Below, piece by piece: positions 1 to 11,300 of a stretch of DNA of 49,547 nucleotides. The stretch lies in NCBI GenBank assembly GCA_903772945.1, contig CAICTM010000765.1, forward strand, positions 1 through 49,547. The letters run 5' to 3'. Source of the stretch: Seminavis robusta (taxonomy: Eukaryota; Bacillariophyta; Bacillariophyceae; Naviculales; Naviculaceae). The notes beneath the pieces were generated by a model, which saw nothing but the letters and a program-made list of their open reading frames with translations, did not search any database and was not told where the DNA came from. The position numbers and the translations under genes are program-made. Position 1 is the stretch's first letter; each line of letters opens with the position of its first letter.

Positions 1-218
1 CCTGTGTAAGCCCCTGTAACCCAGGTTTTGCGCTGCAGGTTCTCTATCAATGTGCTCACCCCCCTACCCAGGGCATCTGTCTACTTGGTGCTGGCTCCAC
101 GTTGGGCCAGTGGATGAGGTCATGTTGATTGGGCAAATAAGTAGATGACGACTCAGCTAGGTGGGGGCTTCCCCACCCATTGCCCGCGTCACAAAAGCCA
201 CTCCGTGGCCATAGTTTG

Positions 219-731
219 TTAAACTAACGAGTATTTTACACCCGAGGTAGATGACAAGGGAGACAGCGCACTCGGTGGATAATTAGAATCATCATCGTCC
301 AATCGAATTTCTTGGACTGGCCTCTTGGATGCATACGGAGCAACTGGTGGACGCATCGGAGCAACTGGCGGACGCATCGGAGCGGCAGCACTAGTGTCCC
401 TGACCGGTGCTTTCTTCGCAGCGGCAAGCGGCGGTTTCTTCTTTTTCAGTGCAGCCAATCGACGAGAGACACGAACGTAGTTTTTTCCAGGACCACAACT
501 TGATTCAGGAAATCCAGCGAGTCTCATAATGTAGGCAAGAGCAGCTTTCCTCCCAGTATTGGGGTTGATGACTACCAAACCGGCAAGGTGAACAGCGTGA
601 TTTATATTGTCTTCTTCGGTGTTGGGATGAAAAGGGGGGCCTTCAGCTTGCTCCAAGCCTCTCAAAAGCCGATTTATTTGGCGTGTATTGGTCTCTGACA
701 ACGCTGACTCTTCCTCCATTCCCACAGCCAT
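219..731 (-). CDS. Hypothetical Lys/Ala/Pro-rich protein
   Basis: A 170-codon frame starts at an ATG at 731; a second in-frame ATG follows four codons later. I do not recognise the family. The first ~85 residues look globular (…HAVHLAGLVVINPNTGRK, then AALAYIMRLAGF). A basic stretch RRLAALKKKKPPLAAAKK follows, then a tandem heptad MRPPVAP-MRPPVAP encoded by a near-perfect 21-bp duplication, and a short acidic tail (LDDDDSNY). No signal peptide or membrane segment is visible. An upstream exon is possible, because an acceptor-like CTACAG lies about 20 bases before the ATG on the minus strand. The basic tail could suggest nucleic-acid binding, but nothing confirms it. Confidence 0.45.
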   Translation of the reverse strand: MAVGMEEESALSETNTRQINRLLRGLEQAEGPPFHPNTEEDNINHAVHLAGLVVINPNTGRKAALAYIMRLAGFPESSCGPGKNYVRVSRRLAALKKKKPPLAAAKKAPVRDTSAAAPMRPPVAPMRPPVAPYASKRPVQEIRLDDDDSNYPPSALSPLSSTSGVKYSLV

Positions 732-3009
732 TAAGCAATCTGTCTTGCTGTAGACAATCTCAATCCAATCAGGGATGCCTCAGTGGACATCAACCGCCCT
801 TTCGATCAAAGCATTGCTCATCGTGACGATGACAATCCAAGCAAGCAAATTGTCGACTTGATCCCAAGTTCATCCCATCTCCGGGCCATTCAAACGGACC
901 AAATATCTTCGGAACCGAGGACACATGGAGCCAAATTTTCTTCGTTTCTTCATCTCCTTGGGTATCATTGGCTTGGCACATGGCTATCAATGCAGATGCT
1001 TCCTTCAAAAGCAGCACAATCGTCGACACACTTGTCATTGTGTCAATCGATTGGCATCAATCCTTTTGAATCGAACTGAAATTTGACTTGGCTTGCCATG
1101 TTAAATTGCTTTGAATACGCGTGTTAAATCTGTCAATCATGCTATGTTAAATTACAATTGGGAAAAGACGTTTTAACTTACGGTTCTTAGGGAGACAGTG
1201 TTAAAGCCCGTGCCAATAGGTGTTAAATACCAAGTCAAATACGTTAAAAAAGTGCTTCGCTAAAAGGATTTTTAACACTTGATGCTTTAACGCTCCAAAA
1301 GCGGGAGTGAAAAAAGCTTTAACATCGCGTTAAAAGTTAAAAGGTGTTAAACGTGTACTGCACCAGTAGCTGTTTCGGTGCTGCATGGCTGTTGGGGCAA
1401 AGAATGACAAACGGTGTTGGAACGCTCTCACGACTTCCTCAATTTCTGTTTCATTTACAGCATTTCGTTGTTTAGCAAAGAACGGCAACAAGCAAGTGAG
1501 ATGTCCAAGTAGTCTGCTTGTGGTGCTCTGATGTGTCATTGATACCCACCATCCCCTTTCCTTACCCCTCCTACCCCCCTCAAACTTCTTTACCAACCCC
1601 AACTCTCTCCAACAAAGAGCTCGTGATTTGTGGTGAATCATGGCTCCGACCTCAGTGGACAAATCCTTAGATAGCTAACAGGCGTCGCACCCTCTCAGGA
1701 GGCCAGTGTGGCCGGTGAGCAGACTTCACTGTGGGAAATACCTGGGCCTCGGCTCGTGGGTCGTCCTCAAACACATCTCGTCTGAATCCGTTATTAGATG
1801 TTCAGTTTTTTTTTTTAATACCCACAATGGTGGCTTCGCAAGCCCTGGGCTTCTTTTCCCAGTCCGGAGAATCAGATTTAATAGCAGAGGCTTGTGGCTG
1901 GTGGTTTCCATCTCCTGCAGTCTTGTCACTCTCCGAAGAATCACTCAGCACTCCTATAGCGTCCAATTGATCTACTCCCAACGTCGTGGGTATTGTGGGC
2001 ATCTTGACCACAGTCTGATGCTGGTTGTCACCCTCGACAAAGTTCCAACGGGATCAGGGGTATACAAATCTGGTGCAGATCTTGCAGGCATCTGAATTAC
2101 AAATGGAGAAAGTAGAGGGGAAGTCGAGAGGGAGGAAGGGGGGCAATATTAGCGGAAGAGTGCAAGTGCACCATCGGCATCCCAGATAACGGCGGTAGCT
2201 CCGTGTGCCAGCAGGGACACGAGAGCCATGCATGCAGAGGTGGTGGGCCCGTAGGATTGCTAGACTGAGCCGAGCATTAACGTAGCCGCACACCACTGAG
2301 TATTTCAGTCTTCTTGGCACTGACAGCAGCAAGTCTTTGCACACCGCACAACACTGCAGCTCGTGGAAGGTCGTCGTGGAAATAATGTTCGTCCACGCCG
2401 ACAGCTCTGGACAGCTTTGGAACTGAGGTAGATGTGGTAAACATATTTTTAGACAAACAAATTCTTTTTATTTAATTAAGCCCAGCTTTACCGCAACTAC
2501 CCCTCTAGCCAGATCTGTATGCAGGCTTATTGACAAAGTGCAACCTGCCTCCAGACCGCAGCTATGGAGGCTGAAGGCGCACCCAATCCACATTCATTTT
2601 CCATTTATCAACTCTCAACTGCGTCAAGCAGGTGCACGGCGCACCAATTCATAATCACATTTTCTTCATCTCTCACTCGATCGCAGAGAGCTAGCTAGCT
2701 AGCTAGTAGCGATAGTTTCTTGATTTACATGTGCCAGGAACTTTCTTGGTTTACATGTTCCAACACCCCATCTGATACTTTTGGCGCTTCCCTTGAGATC
2801 GGCATCAGCTCTAAAGTAGGTTGCGGTAGCAACAGTCTGAGAACAGAGCAGTGGTACGGTGCACATCGTGATACGCACACTCGCTTCTGACAGCACACTC
2901 GTCGACCGAAGGGTGTCTCGCCGAACTAGAAGACAATTGGCTTCCATCCCAGTGCACGGCGGTAGGCGGAAACTTGTTGTGCCAGCTCCCCAAACTTCTT
3001 GCTGCGCAA
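732..3009. other. Long intergenic stretch
   Basis: I see no convincing gene in these 2.3 kb. It holds a dense GTTAAA/TTTAAC cluster (1099-1350, listed separately) and a CTAG run, GCTAGCTAGCTAGCTAG, near 2690-2706, about 300 bases before the next gene. Frames of 70-180 codons occur on both strands, but they overlap each other and show no domain, signal or plausible splice pattern. Confidence 0.6.
1099..1350. repeat. GTTAAA-rich cluster
   Basis: About 13 copies of GTTAAA or its complement TTTAAC fall within roughly 250 bp (for example near 1099, 1123, 1145, 1200, 1222, 1243, 1271, 1286, 1318, 1329, 1336 and 1345). Spacing is irregular, so this is not a simple tandem repeat. By chance about 0.1 would be expected for a hexamer counted on both strands. 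Its role is unknown. Confidence 0.7.
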
Positions 3010-6000
3010 ATGAATTTTCCACGAAAGCAGGAGGTGGGAACTGTAAATACCGATGGTCTATTTTGCTTCGATGACGACGAGTATGTTGATAGTGGCAATC
3101 CCAAGGAGATGGCAAGAAGGGCAATCTTGTCATCGACCTCTGCTGGACATTCGTTGTTGGACACTCTCACACCAAAAGACATTGAAAAGCTTGCACAGCT
3201 TCTCAAACCTGCCATCATTCGTCCTGATGAAGATGGCGAGATGTTTGTGGAAGCCGGGGACCTAGTTAAAGAATCCGCACTTCCTAGACAGGATTGGGAG
3301 ACTTGCGGCAATGAAGATGAGAGGAGTCGCACAGAATGGCATGCCCCCTTTGGACAGAGCACTTACTCTCTCATCTATTTGTGTAGCATTGACAGCCCAG
3401 CCTTTTGGTATGCAGCATTTGTGTACTTTCTCCAAGTAAGTGAGATCCAAGAAGAAATGCTTACTGAAAGCCAAGGCGGTTCTAATGATTGTATCATCCT
3501 TCAATTACACAACTCCTGCATGCCTCTTCCTGCAAAAGATCACAACCATTTTGCTGACAATGATTGATGTAATAGATTGGGATGGGCTCAACTTGCCGCC
3601 TATGGTTGATCTGAGTGTGACAATTGCTCAAGGAGTTACCCTCTTTCAGGCCATCGCTTTCCAATCAGATCTCATTGAGGTCGTCATGAAGTGAGCGCTT
3701 ACCCTTCGTTGTTGTCTGGTCATTGACAATCATCCAACCTCATCTGTTGATTGTTGATGCTGTTGTGTACATCTGGCTCCAGGTTCAAAGATGGCTTTCA
3801 TCCAGAGGCTCTGGAAAAGCACCCCGGAGCATCCTATGCAACTTGGCTCGTTTCTTGCATTGCTCAGCTCATTGCTGGGCTCCTCCTCCTTGTGACAATC
3901 TTCATTTTGATCCTTCAAGTTGACAGTGTGTTGGACATTATGCTCAACTTTGCTGCTCTTGAGTTCATGGCGGACATTGATGATGTGGCGTTCTCCTTGG
4001 CCAAGTCTGGTTTTCTTGGGGGCAGTATCCAAAGGGCTGCAACTGGAGTCACGAACTTCAAAGTTCGCAAGAGGCCTTCATCAGATCAAGGATTTCGGCA
4101 ACGTTCTTGGAAGTCTGGAGTTTTCCTTTTGATCATTGTCGTTTTGGTTTCTGCATGGGCGACTATTGTGGCCTTTAGAAGTTCAGGCCAATACTTGTGC
4201 AGCACCATCATGGTTAATATGGGAGATGACTTTGTTCCTTCCCTGGGCACATTCAATGGCTTGTATGATTTAGATCCATCTGCGCTCTCCGGGTTGGAGT
4301 GGCGGGCAGAATATGTGGAGAGGCGCTCGATCGAAATTGATACTCCTGGTCGGGGTATCTTTGGCTACTGTAGTGACATCAAAGCTTGGACATTTCGAGT
4401 GGAATCAAGTGGCAGCAATGAGAAGGGAGATCCATGCAACTGGATTTCCAGATCGGCTGAAACAGATACCTTTGATATCTCAGAGACAGCAACAATCCAG
4501 TGGTTTGTTCGGGATGACACACTTCGGGAAGTTGTACTTGAGCCATTCATCCTCTTCTGCTTTGACTGCTCCAATGCTGAGGAAGGAAGTGGTGACTGTG
4601 GTGGGAAAGGAATCTGCACTAATGCTGTCTGTGACTGTGAAGATGGCTGGTATGGTCTCCGTTGTGAATTTGTCAGTCCTTGCACTGGGATCACTGTTGA
4701 TGCTCGAACAGAAAAGTTTGCCAGCACCAGGGATTGGGTAAGTGAATACCAATCTATTGAGCTGACTAGTGGGGCATTGGTGGAAGCATATCACAGGCCA
4801 GTCTATATCCATGAATACAGCACTGGTGATTATGATGTTGTCCTGTTCACTGGTGGTCGTTGGGCTTTGACATCATCCAAATTATTGCCACATGGTGGAC
4901 GGATCCCAACCAGTGACCTCTCTGATGGCCAAGATGATGCTGGGAATGACATTGGAAATTTCTTCAAACATTCCTTCCATGGATACAATGGATACCAAGC
5001 CAACTATTCTGTAGCATTTCTCAGTGACTACATGCAAATTGGAACGCAGATGGACTCTAGCTCTCCTGTTGGCTTTTCCTGGCACCATGCCACAGCCAAA
5101 GAGAGAACAGCTGATAGCGAGAACCAGGGAATGGGCAAGTTGGTTGATACAGAGTTTCTGTGCCGTACTTGTGATGATGATTTGAACCCTTGCCTCTATG
5201 ATGGGAGGTGCAATGATGGTCATTGTGAATGCTATCTTGACTCCTTTGGGAGTCTGTGTGAAGTCCCACCAGGTATGTGTCCTTCTTTCGCTTAGAATTT
5301 TCTTCCAAGGAAGGTTTTGCTGAACTACATTGTTTTCCATAAACCTATCACAGTTGGGAATGGTCACTGTGACCCCTTTTTTAATGCTCCTGAGTTTAAG
5401 ATGGATGGGGGAGATTGCTGTGAGTCAACATGTGAAAGTACCCCAAGGTATGCCTGTGGGGCAGAGGAACATGGTTATGTCAGCACAGGATACTACTACT
5501 GCAAAGAGCCAAAGGATGAGTGGGACAACTATGTTTTGAATAGTGATGTTGGCACCTGGTCTGGATATGCCTTGGATCTTTCCATGAAGTCATTGGCTGT
5601 TTCAGAGCTTTTGGAGGACCGTGTACTAATTTATGACAAGTTTGAATCGTCATGGATTCTCAGGGAGACTATCACAGGGACTACAAAGTCAAATTTTGGG
5701 TTGCATGTGGCCCTCTCTGCTGGTCCCTTCAATGCAGTTACCAACCCAAGCTTCAAGGCTCCTCTTATAGTTGTCATTGCAGATTCAAATTCTCTTCAAA
5801 TCTACAGGTGCAACTCAGATGGTTGTACCCCTACGCAAAAGTTCCCAAAGGTTCAGAGCTTTGCGTTATCTGATGATGGCACTGTCCTGGCAATGGCTTT
5901 TCTCCAAAGACACCAGCCACCCAATTTCATACAAGTTTATGAGTCTGATCAAGGTCTCTTCCAGTTCCGGTCAAATGTCACTGTCACAAGAAACAACACC

Positions 6001-7332
6001 AAGACATTCCTGTACTCAATGTCCTTGAGTGGTGATGGTAGTCAACTGGCTGTGCAAGCTAAGCTCCAAGGGGCTGACCCCAAAACAAAGGCACGTGTGG
6101 TGACTGATGAGCACATTGCTGTCATGCGGTGGAGTGAAAATTCTCAGGTCTATGAATTGGAGACAGATTTTCCACTCAATTATGTTGTTTCCAGTCTGAG
6201 CTACCAGCTGTCACTGGCATGGAACCAAGATGGCACTGTCCTTGCCTATCTCTTTCCAAAGTGCCAAGGCTCTCAGCTGCACATTTATGTCCGCGACCAA
6301 GACACATGGGTACAACGAAGGGCTCCGGAGACAAACACTACTGATTGCATTGACAGCAGTCGGCCTGGTCGGAATAATGCCTTGGCACTCTCTGGCGACG
6401 GATCAATGATTGCATTCAGGGTGGGTAACAAGGTCAGAGTTTACAGATGGGAAGCTGAATTCAAATTTTGGAATTCTTTGGGAGACGAGTTCCCATTCAT
6501 ACACTACCCAATTGCCATGAGTGTTGATGGCAGTGAACTTGCAATTGGGTCCCCTGAAGAAGACATTGGAGGAGTCACTGCTATCTACTCTCTACCAGGA
6601 AGGAAAGAGTGCCCCAGTGGTATGACCTTATTGCGGCTTTCTCTCACCCTTGAACCCTTCAATGCTGATAAGGTGTCTTGGAGCATAATGAACAACAGCA
6701 CAGGAGAAGTCTTGTTTGAGCAAGGACCGTATCCACCTGATTATGGCAAGGCGACAATTGTGGAGGAGACATGTGTCCCTGCTGATTCTTGCTACATTTT
6801 CTCAATCTACAACAGGGAAGGGAAGGGCATCCGTGTTCCTGGTCAGTATGTACTCTTCTTGGATGGAGAAAAAGTTGGGCAGGGGACCTTTGAAGGGCTT
6901 TTCGGCACAATCAACTTTGGAAACTGTGCTACATGTCCTGTTGGTACTAAGCTATTCCGGATGGCAATGTTGTCTTGTGTGCCAGTGCATTGGAAACTGT
7001 GGGGTGCATTTGACGAGGTTGCCACGAGCAAAGAAAAGATTTTGTATCATCCGCCATTCAATGATGATATCTTCGAGATTGACCCATCCTGTAATGATGG
7101 CGGGTGGTCTGAGGACTGCACAGATTGGGCCTATTATGAATCTTGTCTAGATCCTACAGAGTGTTTTGCTGTCCAATCGGACTCCAACGTCCAAGCTTAC
7201 CTTGAAGTCGATGATTTTGGAGCTGTGAGAAAGTTGCCATCTCCATCCTCTGTGTGCACTAGAGTTGGTACAGTTTTTGGGAATCAAGATGTCTGCCACA
7301 ACAGAGTTTGGCGGGAACTGCATTCTGTTTGA
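3010..7332 (+). CDS. Multi-pass membrane protein with EGF-like, LNR-like and beta-propeller-like domains
   Basis: Four exons: 3010-3435, 3539-3690, 3783-5272 and 5354-7332. All junctions are GT-AG (donors GTAAGT, GTGAGC, GTATGT) and keep one frame of 1348 codons. After an acidic N-terminus come several hydrophobic segments (around FWYAAFVYFLQ, ITTILLTMIDVI and AGLLLLVTIFILILQV), a last one (VFLLIIVVLVSAWATIV), then a long region that is probably extracellular. This carries two EGF-like cysteine clusters (…CGGKGICTNAVCDCEDGW; CLYDGRCNDGHCEC), a Notch/LNR-like motif (NGHCDPFFN…DGGDCCESTC), and at least five blades of the form LSxDGTxLA, which resemble WD or propeller repeats. The Cys-rich C-terminal domain is unfamiliar. 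A surface receptor or adhesion role is inferred from architecture only. A broken paralog lies at 42241-45700. Confidence 0.85.
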
Positions 7333-8329
7333 CATGATCCTCATCAAGCAAACAAACGACTTTATTTTAGCGCTGGGCTGTCTAACAAATAAGAATCGAC
7401 ATGAAAACCACTACCGGTAGCTAGTTGCAAGCTTCGGGGATCTCTACTCTCATGGTCGGTTCCTCACTTTGTCTGCATATGATCGTGCACGTCGAGATAC
7501 GATAGGCCTGGCAGAGATTGAATTAGCACTTCCGTCCATGCTACAACTCAAACTGGTTGAGTTTGGCGGCATCCCAATCGCGTGCACTGCAGACCTCGAC
7601 AAGATGTCCAAACTGCGACATGCGTGCTGTAACTGGATACGATTTTCTACGTGTAGCCATGAGTTGACCTGTGAGCGCCCTACCTCCCACCGCTCGGAAC
7701 CATGCTCCCGCAGCTTGCTCTCTGCCACCGCCAGTAGTGGAGAGCAACTTGCACTCAAGCAATAGAAACGCGGGTTTAGAGTAGGAGGATTATCTATGGA
7801 AGCCAGCGAGGGCCAGGCTTAATAAAGCTCTCGTGAACCGAGGTCTGGATAACTCTGTCGGAGAAAGCAAAACGGTATTTATTCCTATGCCAGTGCTGAT
7901 AAACAGCACCCCTCCCTCCGCATTGCTCCGAAGGAAGAGCTTGTTGGATGAAGTGGCAGTGCTGCCCGTACCGTGTCCCTCGTCTCGGCCCGAAATCCGT
8001 CTATACTGTTTTCTCGAATGGCGGATGCTTACGTTGCCGATGGAGCTGGCGCTTTCTTCGGAACCATTAGTAGCTACAGCTAGGCAGCAATTCACCAGCA
8101 TCCATGTTTCAGTTGCCACTGGCTAGCTGGCTGAAAGTGTTTCGTAACGAATCCCATTTTATTAATGTACTGGCCACGGTTCCATACTACACTTTCTTTT
8201 TGAATAGGACATGCCATCATTCGATGGCATCCATCAAGTGTACGTACAATTTGTGGCATAGGGTGCAATGCAATAAGCAACCCTCCTATTGATCAAAGAA
8301 TACAGCTTCCATGCATCGACTACTCTCAC
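7333..8329. other. Intergenic stretch between convergent genes
   Basis: About 1 kb lies between two gene 3' ends. Overlapping frames of 60-110 codons on both strands show no recognisable domain. The stretch contains ACTACCGGTAGCTAG near 7411, one of the ACCGGTA/CTAG palindromes scattered through the window. I see nothing else. Confidence 0.5.
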
Positions 8330-11300
8330 CTACCCGCTTCTTGGGGGGCCGTCAAACTCACTTCGGCGGGGAGGATTGCTTCGGCCAGGGTCGGCACTGC
8401 TCTGCTGTGGCGTCCACTGTCTATGAGGAGCATCAGACAAGTCCTCCCAACCCACGCCGGGGCCCGATGGTCCTCGAGGCAAGTCATTTTGTCTGAACTC
8501 GGGAATCTTGCCGTCTCGAGAAGCGGGCCGAGCTGCTGCCTGCGGGACGGAACCTCTTGGTGCGCGAGAGCTATCCCATCCACTTCCTTGTGGCGATGAT
8601 GTACCTTGTGGCGACGGATCTCGTGGCGGTTCAGCGGCATTTTTTCTCCATGGATATCGGTCACGAGGATTCGCGGTTGCTGGCGGCATTACCGGTTTCC
8701 GTATTCCGGATGGATCCTGTCCAACAGTCGTGTTCCGCTGCTGAAACCGATCACGAGGACTGGACGGTGGCACGACAGGTCGTCGCATTTGATCCTGTCC
8801 AACAGTCGCGTTCCTCTGTTGAAACCGTTCACGAGGATTGGACGGTGGCATGACGGGTCGTCTCACTGGATCCTGTCCTACAGTCGCGTTCCTCTGCTGA
8901 AACCGTTCACGAGGGTTCGCAGTGGTCGGCGGCATGACGGGTCGTCGCTCGTTCGAATTCGATGGTGGCGGCCCTTGTCGTGGCTTCATCTCAGGGTTGC
9001 GAAAGGCCGGTTGTCCGCCAAAACCTTGCTGTTGCCTCGGTGGTGCGTCAATCCCTGGCGGCGGTGGTGGTGCAAACTTTTGCGACTGTTGTTGACTTCT
9101 TGGCGGGCCTCGAAACTCGGGTGGTGCTTGCTGTTGCCTTTGCGGTGCAAATTCCGATTGTGGTGATGGTTGCCTTGGTGGGGCATCAAACGCTGCGGAT
9201 TGTCGGGGTTGATCCTGTTGCCTAGGCTGGGGAATAAACTCTGACTGTGGCGGTTGTCGCTTTGAGAAGGCATCCACGAACTCCGATGCTGGCTGCCTTG
9301 GTGGCGCACCGTCAAATCCAGGTGACTGTAGCGCTTGCTGTTGTGCGCCATCGAAGAACTCCGATTGCGGCTGCGGCTGCCTTGGTGGAGCATCCATAAA
9401 CTCGGGTGATTGACCAAGTGGCTGTTGTTGCTGTTGCGGCATTGGATGCTGTTGCGTCATGGGCTCCTGTTGCGGCTGCTGCCCCATCAACTGCTGTTCG
9501 ACACGCTGCTTTTCCATGAGTTTGAGTTTGAGCCGTTCAATTTCTTGTCGTTTCCAGGTAGTGCGTGCCTCCAATTCGGCCATTTCCGCTTTGAGCAAGG
9601 CATTCTCTTCTCGCTGCCGCCTCAAGTCATCTTTGGCCGTCTGCGTCACAATGTACTCCTTCAAGGACGTGCGGGTGGTATCCAAATTGTGATCCCACGT
9701 TGGTTTTTCTTCGGACAATTCTCCCTTGAGACGTTCAATTTCCTTTCGCTTCCACTCGGCCCGATCCTTGAGTTCTTCAATTTCCATTTTGAGAATGGCA
9801 TTTTGATGGCGTGAAATCTTGAGATCGTTCTTGTTTTCTTCGAGTTCGAGTTCTTCTTCGAGTTCGGTGAGTGCCAACAAGTCATCGAGATCGTCTTGGG
9901 TAGGAGTGTAGGACGATGCCCTCGTCGTCGTCGCCATGGGATCCTGATACACTACTGGTTCCGGCTGGTACGGTTGCTGCATTGGATCCGATTGGAACTG
10001 AGCAGGCTGTTCCTGCTGGGCTGGCATTGGTCCGATATGAGACGCTTGCTGCTGCTGCTGAGTGGCTTGAACAGATGGCGGTTGCTGCGTTCCTTGCACC
10101 GGTGGCTGTTGCTGCATTGGTTCCGGTTGAAATTGTACTGGTTGTTGCGGCTGCTGCACTCCTTGTACGGGTTGCCGCACCTGCTGCACTGGTGGCTGCT
10201 GAACACCTTGTAGTGGTTGCTGCAGCTGCTGCTGCACAGGTGGTTGCAGAGCTCCTTGTAGCGGCTGCTGCACTGCTTGTAGCGGCTGCTGCTGTTGCTG
10301 CATTGGTGGCTGCCGAGGAGACTGCTGCTGAGACGCTTGTACCGGTGGCTGTTGAACTCCTTGTAGCGGTTGCACTGGCGGCTGCTGGACTCCTTGTACC
10401 GGTTGCTGTTGAGTTCCTTGTACAGGTGCCTGCCGAGACGCTTGCACCGGTGGCTCCTGAACAAATTGTACCTTTGGCTGCTGTTGCTGCACTGGTGGCT
10501 GCTGAGCTCCCTGTACCGGTGGCTGACGAGCTCCTTGTTGGGGCTGCTGTTGCTGCTGCACTGGTGGCTGCTGAACAAATTGTACCTTTGGTTGCTGAAC
10601 AAATTGAACCTTGGGCTGCTGTTGCTGTACCGGTGGCTGCTGAGCTCCCTGTACCGGTGGCTGCTGAACTCGCTGCTGCTGCTGTTGCACTGGTGGCTGC
10701 TGCGGACCTGCTCCTTGTAGCGGTTGCTGCTGTTCCTGTCCACTTGGCATTCCCGGCTGTTGCTGTGCAAAGTCTGCTCCCGCAAACCCGACAAATCCCG
10801 GAGCCAACTTTTGCTCGTACGGATCCGGTGGCGCCACTTTTGGTTGTTCGTAGGCAGCTTGCGGTGTCCCCTGTTGTTGTACATCCGGTGGTGGAGCACC
10901 CTGCTTGGTTCTTCGTTCAAACTCGTTAAGGTCGCCATCTAGAATGTAATTTTCCTTGTCGCGTCGATCGTATCGTTCGAATTTGGAGCCGTCATCGGAC
11001 TCGGGTTGTTGCTGCGACTGGAAGGGACTCAGCAGTGCTTCGTTGGCATTGCGTTCGACCATGTATCCATCGCGTTTTCGATCCCATCGTACAAACTTTT
11101 TGACGAGCTTTTCTTCTCCCGTCTTGACGACGACCCGAGCTGCCGCAGCCGCTTTCTGTTTGACCGCTTCGAGCTTTTGCAACGCATCCGTCTGTTTGGG
11201 AGGATCCTCAGGCATCTTGGGTGGTACCGCAGGGGTGGTAGCAGCACGAGTGGATGATACCGGCGTCTTAGTAGTAGTACTACCGGTTTTGGGGGGCGGT

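Noticed and set aside
790..1038. Minus-strand frame ending FACLDCHRHDEQCFDRKGG
   Set aside because: Protein-like at the end, but no ATG at its start and no splice that joins it in phase to the 219-731 gene. Left out as too weak.
1330..1662. Minus-strand frame of 110 codons
   Set aside because: Overlaps the GTTAAA cluster, has low-complexity Arg/Gly/Trp content and no support.
9916..10929. Antisense Ala/Val-rich frame of 337 codons inside the plastid protein gene
   Set aside because: It is the complement of the Q/P repeats; its composition follows from the triplet repeats and it has no start context or domain.
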